DNA of 9,199 bases from assembly GCA_937884235.1 (NCBI GenBank), contig CALGBT010000266.1:1-9199 (forward strand), given 5' to 3'. The stretch's first letter is position 1. The number at the start of each line of letters is the position of its first letter. This stretch comes from an uncultured Pseudomonadota bacterium. GTDB lineage: Bacteria > Myxococcota_A > UBA9042 > CAIXZC01. The translations under genes were made by a program, and so were the position numbers. The notes below the pieces were generated by a model that did not search any database, was not told where the DNA came from, and worked only from the letters and a program-made list of their open reading frames with translations. Positions 6,062 through 9,199 of this stretch are shown here, one piece after another.

Positions 6062-7321
6062 CTACACCAACCGCCGGTGCGTCGACGCTGCCCGTTCCAG
6101 GTGCCAGCTGCCGATAGGCTGGTCGGCGTGCAGGGCGAGGCGGGCGGCATCGTCTACGAGCAGTTTCAATTCGGCGCAGGTGTGACCTTCGGTGCGCCTG
6201 ACTACCGGGGTGAGATCGAGTGCCTCGTCCACGGGGCGGTTGGCGAGGGTTAGCTCGAGGATTGCCTGGCGACCGGGACCATCGGGTGGACCGATGTGAT
6301 AGTGCCGGTCGAAGCGGCCGGGCCGCAGCAGAGCCGCATCGAGCCGGGACTTCAAGTTGGTGGCCCCGACCACCAGAATGCCGCGGTCGCCGGCCCCTTG
6401 CAGGTGTGCGAGGAGTTCGTTGACTTCCTCGGCTTTGTGCTCGGAGGTGCCGTCGAGATGTGCCCGACTGGGGGCCATGGCATCGATCTCGTCGAAGAAG
6501 AGGAGGGAGGGGCGCTGCTTGGCGGCTTCCTTGAAGAGGGCGGCAATGCGCTGGGCGGTTTCGTGGATGAGGGAACTGCCGATGACTGAGGGAAGCACCC
6601 TGACCATGTGTAACCCGCACTCTTCGGCCAGCCGTTCTGCGAGAAAGGTCTTGCCGCATCCGTAGGGGCCGTAGAGGAGAATTCCGTTGGGGATGGTGAG
6701 ACCGTAATGCCGATAGTGTCGGGGTCTGCGAAGTGGTTCGATGACTTCTTCCCGGAGGCGCTCTTTGAGCTCCTCCATGCCGCCTACGGCGGCGAAGCCT
6801 CGGGCCCCCCCCGGTGCCTTCTTCTCTGTTTCGGTCTTCTTCACTTTGGCTTCTACCTTCTTCTCTTTCAGAGCGGGGCCTTTCATCAGGTTGACGCAGG
6901 GTGCGGCAGGCTCGCCCTGGGCTATCTGCCATGCATTTTCGAGGGTCTCATCGGGGCAGACTTCTTCTTCGCGACAGGCAGTCTCCCAGAGGTATTTGCG
7001 CACCCGAATGGCTTTGCGTGAGAAGGGCTTCAGTTCGAAACTGTCGATAATCCCCTCAATTGCGACGCTGGTCACCAGGTCATCCCGCGGCCCGCCATAC
7101 GGGGCTCGCAGAGCCTGGCAGGCGGAGCGCAGTTGTTCGATGCGCAAGTATGGCAGCAGGCTCTGAAAGCTGGTTCTCTCGCTGTGGAGCAGATAGCGCT
7201 TCATGGCCGGGCGTCGGTTGATGGGGACGGCATCATCTTTCCAGGCGCGCTTGATACGCGTCATACTGCGTCGGTCCACCTGCTCGATGAGCGCGGCCAA
7301 CGTACGTGTGATCTCGGGCAT
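6062..7321 (-). CDS. AAA+ ATPase of the classic (Cdc48/FtsH-like) clade with extra N-terminal region
   Basis: This 419-residue protein has one AAA+ module at about 175-400. It shows Walker A GPYGCGKT (218-225), Walker B LLFFDEID (273-280), sensor 1 in VVGATN (Asn322) and the arginine-finger region RPGRFDR (333-339). Such ATPases are typically hexameric and remodel or unfold protein. The pore-loop-1 position reads L-I-H (251-253) where the family usually has aromatic-Val-Gly, so substrate gripping may differ. The N-terminal 140 residues are not a domain I know. Residues 58-92 (LRIEQLRSACQALRAPYGG and following) resemble a SAP-type helix-loop-helix that often binds DNA. A Lys/Glu linker (150-170) and a Gly-rich stretch encoded by an eight-G run join it to the ATPase. 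GAGG lies seven bases before the ATG. It is divergent from the WYL regulator gene, which probably controls it. No protease domain is present. The substrate is unknown. Confidence 0.92.
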   Translation of the reverse strand: MPEITRTLAALIEQVDRRSMTRIKRAWKDDAVPINRRPAMKRYLLHSERTSFQSLLPYLRIEQLRSACQALRAPYGGPRDDLVTSVAIEGIIDSFELKPFSRKAIRVRKYLWETACREEEVCPDETLENAWQIAQGEPAAPCVNLMKGPALKEKKVEAKVKKTETEKKAPGGARGFAAVGGMEELKERLREEVIEPLRRPRHYRHYGLTIPNGILLYGPYGCGKTFLAERLAEECGLHMVRVLPSVIGSSLIHETAQRIAALFKEAAKQRPSLLFFDEIDAMAPSRAHLDGTSEHKAEEVNELLAHLQGAGDRGILVVGATNLKSRLDAALLRPGRFDRHYHIGPPDGPGRQAILELTLANRPVDEALDLTPVVRRTEGHTCAELKLLVDDAARLALHADQPIGSWHLERAASTHRRLV

Positions 7322-7328
7322 CTCTTTT

Positions 7329-7332
7329 CCTC
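7329..7332 (-). promoter_or_regulatory. Shine-Dalgarno site of the AAA+ ATPase gene
   Basis: GAGG on the minus strand lies seven bases before the ATG at 7321 and supports that start. Confidence 0.6.
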
Positions 7333-7374
7333 AATTGTTACGAACATCTTTGATTGAAGGCTACGGGTTAGGGG

Positions 7375-7403
7375 GTGACAAATAGTGTCGCAGGGGGCAT
7401 ACT
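7375..7403 (+). promoter_or_regulatory. Candidate sigma-70 promoter of the WYL regulator gene
   Basis: GTGACA (7375-7380) matches the -35 consensus at five of six positions. After 17 bases comes CATACT (7398-7403), which matches the -10 consensus at four of six. The predicted start is near 7410, giving a leader of about 45 bases. The half-sites GACA, TGTC, GGCA, TGCC and GGCA lie at 7377, 7386, 7396, 7407 and 7418, across both boxes and the predicted start. They are a plausible operator array for autoregulation by the regulator encoded just downstream. Confidence 0.45.
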
Positions 7404-7411
7404 AAGTGCCT
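7396..7411 (-). promoter_or_regulatory. Possible sigma-54-type promoter toward the AAA+ ATPase gene
   Basis: On the minus strand AGGCACTTAGTATGCC places GG and GC ten bases apart, as in the -24/-12 consensus TGGCACG-N4-TTGCA, and GGCAC matches fully. The predicted start is near 7385, about 64 bases before the ATG. The same bases form the GGCA-N7-TGCC inverted repeat, so the resemblance may be a by-product of an operator. No sigma-54 activator is in the window. Confidence 0.22.
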
Positions 7412-7442
7412 TCACAGGGCAGATTTACTGATTTTTTGTTCA

Positions 7443-7448
7443 GGGGAG
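7443..7448 (+). promoter_or_regulatory. Shine-Dalgarno site of the WYL regulator gene
   Basis: GGGGAG lies six bases before the ATG at 7455 and supports this start. Confidence 0.65.
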
Positions 7449-7454
7449 ACTTCC

Positions 7455-8438
7455 ATGGCGAAATTCAAGCCGCAGTTCCGGCGTCTTATCTACATTGATG
7501 AGGCCATCCGCAAGGGCAGCAGGACGGAGAAGCTCCCTAACGCCCGTTCGCTGGCCGAGGACTATGAGGTCAGCCAGCGTACCATCCAGCGGGATCTCGA
7601 CTTCATGAAATGGGAACTCAACGCCCCCCTCGAATACGACCCGCAGCGGTACGGCTACTACTACACCGAGCCCGACTACCGGCTGCCCGCCCTGAGCATC
7701 AGTCAGGGCGATTTCTTTGCGGTGACCATCGGCGAGAAGGTGCTGCAGCAGTACCGGGGGACGCCCCTTTACGACCGGCTCAAGGTGGTCTTCGAGAAGC
7801 TCCAGGCCTCCATTCCCGACAACGTCACCATCGATCCCTCCTGGCTCGATGAACGTTTCACCTTCTTCCCCGATGCCTCGCCCACCCTCGACCCGGCGAT
7901 CTGGGAACTCTGCCTGAAGGGGCTGCAGGATTCCCACACCGTCACCTTTGATTACCTGAACCCGGGGTACTCCAAAACCTATCGTCGCACCGTCGACCCC
8001 TACCATTTTGTCAGCTTTCGAGCGCAGTGGTATCTCATCGGGTACTGCCACTACGTGAAGGGCATCCGGGTTTTTGCAGTGAGCCGAATGAGCAAGGCCA
8101 AGGCAACCAAGAAGGAATTCACCATCCCCGCCGACTTCGATTTTGAGGCGATGGCGGGGAAGCACTTCGGCATTATCTTCGGCGACCAGGAGTACGTTGT
8201 CCGGGTGAGGTTTGACGCGGAGGTAGCGCCTTATGTAAAGGAGCGGGAGTGGCACTGGACGCAGGTTGTGGAGGAGTTCGATGATGGGTCCATTGAGGTG
8301 ACCTTGAAGGCCAACCATCTGCTGGAAATACGTCGCTGGATACTAAGTTGGGGTGGCGGGGCGACGGTACTGGAGCCGCCGGAGTTAGTGGCTGAGGTGG
8401 CCCAGGATGTGAAGAGGATGTGCGAGGCTTATGAGTAG
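7455..8438 (+). CDS. WYL-domain transcriptional regulator
   Basis: This 327-residue protein has the full regulator layout. An N-terminal winged helix-turn-helix spans about 5-75, with recognition region SLAEDYEVSQRTIQRDLDFM (32-51). The WYL ligand-sensing domain spans about 145-225; the naming motif W-Y-L is at 192-194 and the conserved V-D-P-Y-H at 180-184. A C-terminal WCX dimerisation region follows at about 247-327, with WILSWG at 295-300. The length is typical of the family. WYL domains are thought to bind nucleic acid or nucleotide ligands, and members such as BrxR and CapW control anti-phage systems; many others control unrelated genes. The gene is divergent from one AAA+ ATPase gene (133 bases between starts) and convergent with another (39 bases between stops), so it is the likely regulator of the first ATPase and of itself. 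Repressor or activator cannot be told from sequence. Confidence 0.95.
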   Translation: MAKFKPQFRRLIYIDEAIRKGSRTEKLPNARSLAEDYEVSQRTIQRDLDFMKWELNAPLEYDPQRYGYYYTEPDYRLPALSISQGDFFAVTIGEKVLQQYRGTPLYDRLKVVFEKLQASIPDNVTIDPSWLDERFTFFPDASPTLDPAIWELCLKGLQDSHTVTFDYLNPGYSKTYRRTVDPYHFVSFRAQWYLIGYCHYVKGIRVFAVSRMSKAKATKKEFTIPADFDFEAMAGKHFGIIFGDQEYVVRVRFDAEVAPYVKEREWHWTQVVEEFDDGSIEVTLKANHLLEIRRWILSWGGGATVLEPPELVAEVAQDVKRMCEAYE

Positions 8439-8477
8439 AAGCTCCGGTACTGCTTCGGGCGTGATGGGCTCTCCGTC

Positions 8478-9199
8478 CTACCGAAACCCAACCCGTTTCC
8501 CCCCACCATCCCCTTTACGGTATGCAACTTCCTCTTCGAGCGCGGCAATCAGCGTGTTGTGGTCGAGGGACTTCGGATCCTCGAATCGGAAGCGACCCAT
8601 GACAGCCCGGAAATCGCCGAAGGTGACACCGTCAAGAGTCGTCAGCCGGCGCTCCTGGGCACTGGTGAGAGGTTCCCGGTCGGCACCGAAATACTCGCTG
8701 TAGATGGCCAGCAGCCGGGTCTCGTCCAGCGCCTTGAACTCCACCTTCCAATCGAACCGCCGCAGCGCTGCCTTGTCGAGGCCGTGGAGGAAGTTGGTGC
8801 AGCAGACAAGAATCCCCTTGTGGTTCTCCATCTGCTGGAGCAACTCGTTGGTCTGAGTCATTTCCCAGGAGTGGCCGGCGGTGGCCCGGTCGATGAAGAA
8901 CGAATCCGCTTCGTCAATGAAGAGAATCGCCTCCTCTCGTTCCGCCTCTGCAAAGGCCTCCCGGATGTTCTTTTCGGTGCCTCCGACCCACATGCTGAGC
9001 AATTCGGAAGCGGTCTTCACGACGAGTTGCATGTCAAGGAGGGATGCCAGGTAGCGCGCGTACTCGGTTTTGCCGGTGCCTGGGGGGCCCCAGAAGAGGA
9101 GGTTGACCCGAACATTGGCGTCGCCCAGTCCCCGGGCCACCGTGGCCTGGCGTAGCGAGCGCTCGATGGCCGTGCGGTCGGCCGTGAGGTTGAGTGCAT
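8478..9199 (-). CDS. AAA+ ATPase, C-terminal part; 5' end beyond window
   Basis: The frame is open to the right edge, leaving 239 complete codons; GTG codons inside the window are not needed as starts. Numbering from the first complete codon, Walker A GPPGTGKT is at 37-44, an intact pore loop M-W-V-G-G at 69-73, Walker B ILFIDEAD at 91-98 and sensor 1 at Asn135, followed by the arginine-rich A-A-L-R-R-F-D segment. Unlike the other ATPase here, all core motifs are canonical. The segment order (A-L-N-L-T-A-D before Walker A, then the Trp-Val-Gly loop, then L-R-R-F-D-W-K) recalls the C-terminal ATPase half of large bacterial AAA family proteins of several hundred residues, so much of the protein probably lies outside the window; this is from memory. 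The C-terminus ends in a short Gly/Lys-rich tail. It converges on the WYL regulator gene with a 39-base gap. The substrate is unknown. Confidence 0.92.
   Translation of the reverse strand, partial: ALNLTADRTAIERSLRQATVARGLGDANVRVNLLFWGPPGTGKTEYARYLASLLDMQLVVKTASELLSMWVGGTEKNIREAFAEAEREEAILFIDEADSFFIDRATAGHSWEMTQTNELLQQMENHKGILVCCTNFLHGLDKAALRRFDWKVEFKALDETRLLAIYSEYFGADREPLTSAQERRLTTLDGVTFGDFRAVMGRFRFEDPKSLDHNTLIAALEEEVAYRKGDGGGKRVGFR

Noticed and set aside
6000..6932. Open frame of 310 codons on the minus strand
   Set aside because: It overlaps the AAA+ ATPase gene in another frame, and its Arg/Pro-rich, low-complexity translation is typical of a shadow frame.
7440..8318. Open frame of 292 codons on the minus strand
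   Set aside because: It is antisense to the WYL regulator, which has complete domain structure and a ribosome site; the antisense translation looks like no family I know.
8438..8456. GAAGC/GCTTC hairpin after the WYL gene as terminator
   Set aside because: The stem is only five pairs with a nine-base loop and no T-run follows on either strand.
8559..9155. Open frame of 198 codons on the plus strand
   Set aside because: It is antisense to the second AAA+ ATPase, whose Walker motifs are canonical.

Overview
The window is GC-rich Gram-negative DNA. It carries exported proteins with signal peptides or lipoboxes, a lipoprotein with an Asp/Ala/Ser-rich linker after its lipid-anchor cysteine, and many intergenic hairpins. 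This style fits Myxococcota or a related 'deltaproteobacterial' lineage, but no marker gene fixes the taxon. No rRNA, tRNA, CRISPR array, transposase or integrase was seen.

Left part (1-3900, minus strand): a two-gene operon for exported proteins. The upstream gene encodes a lipoprotein made almost entirely of about 17 MORN_2-type repeats. Its stop codon overlaps the start of a second gene (ATGA), which encodes a large secreted protein that runs off the left edge. A divergent intergenic region of about 300 bp follows. It holds a promoter candidate, a small perfect hairpin, a G-rich stretch and one copy of what looks like a dispersed hairpin repeat.

Middle (4091-5287, plus strand): a predicted lipoprotein of the agmatine deiminase / Porphyromonas-type peptidylarginine deiminase family, with its key catalytic motifs intact.

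Right part (5288-9199): four genes in strictly alternating orientation (+ - + -). They are a 193-residue protein of unknown function with possible sliding-clamp-like character, an AAA+ ATPase with an unusual N-terminal region and a non-canonical pore loop, a WYL-domain transcriptional regulator, and the C-terminal part of a second, canonical AAA+ ATPase that runs off the right edge. The 193-residue gene is preceded by a leader with three consecutive hairpins, the last of which pairs with its G-rich ribosome binding site. The regulator and the first ATPase share a 133-bp divergent region containing a regularly spaced set of GRCA/TGYC half-sites over a good sigma-70-type promoter.

The best candidate for something undescribed is this last block: two different AAA+ ATPases around a WYL regulator, next to a small clamp-like protein under apparent leader control. 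A link to genome defence or DNA-associated remodelling is inference only. The left and middle genes look like cell-surface functions and are probably unrelated to it.
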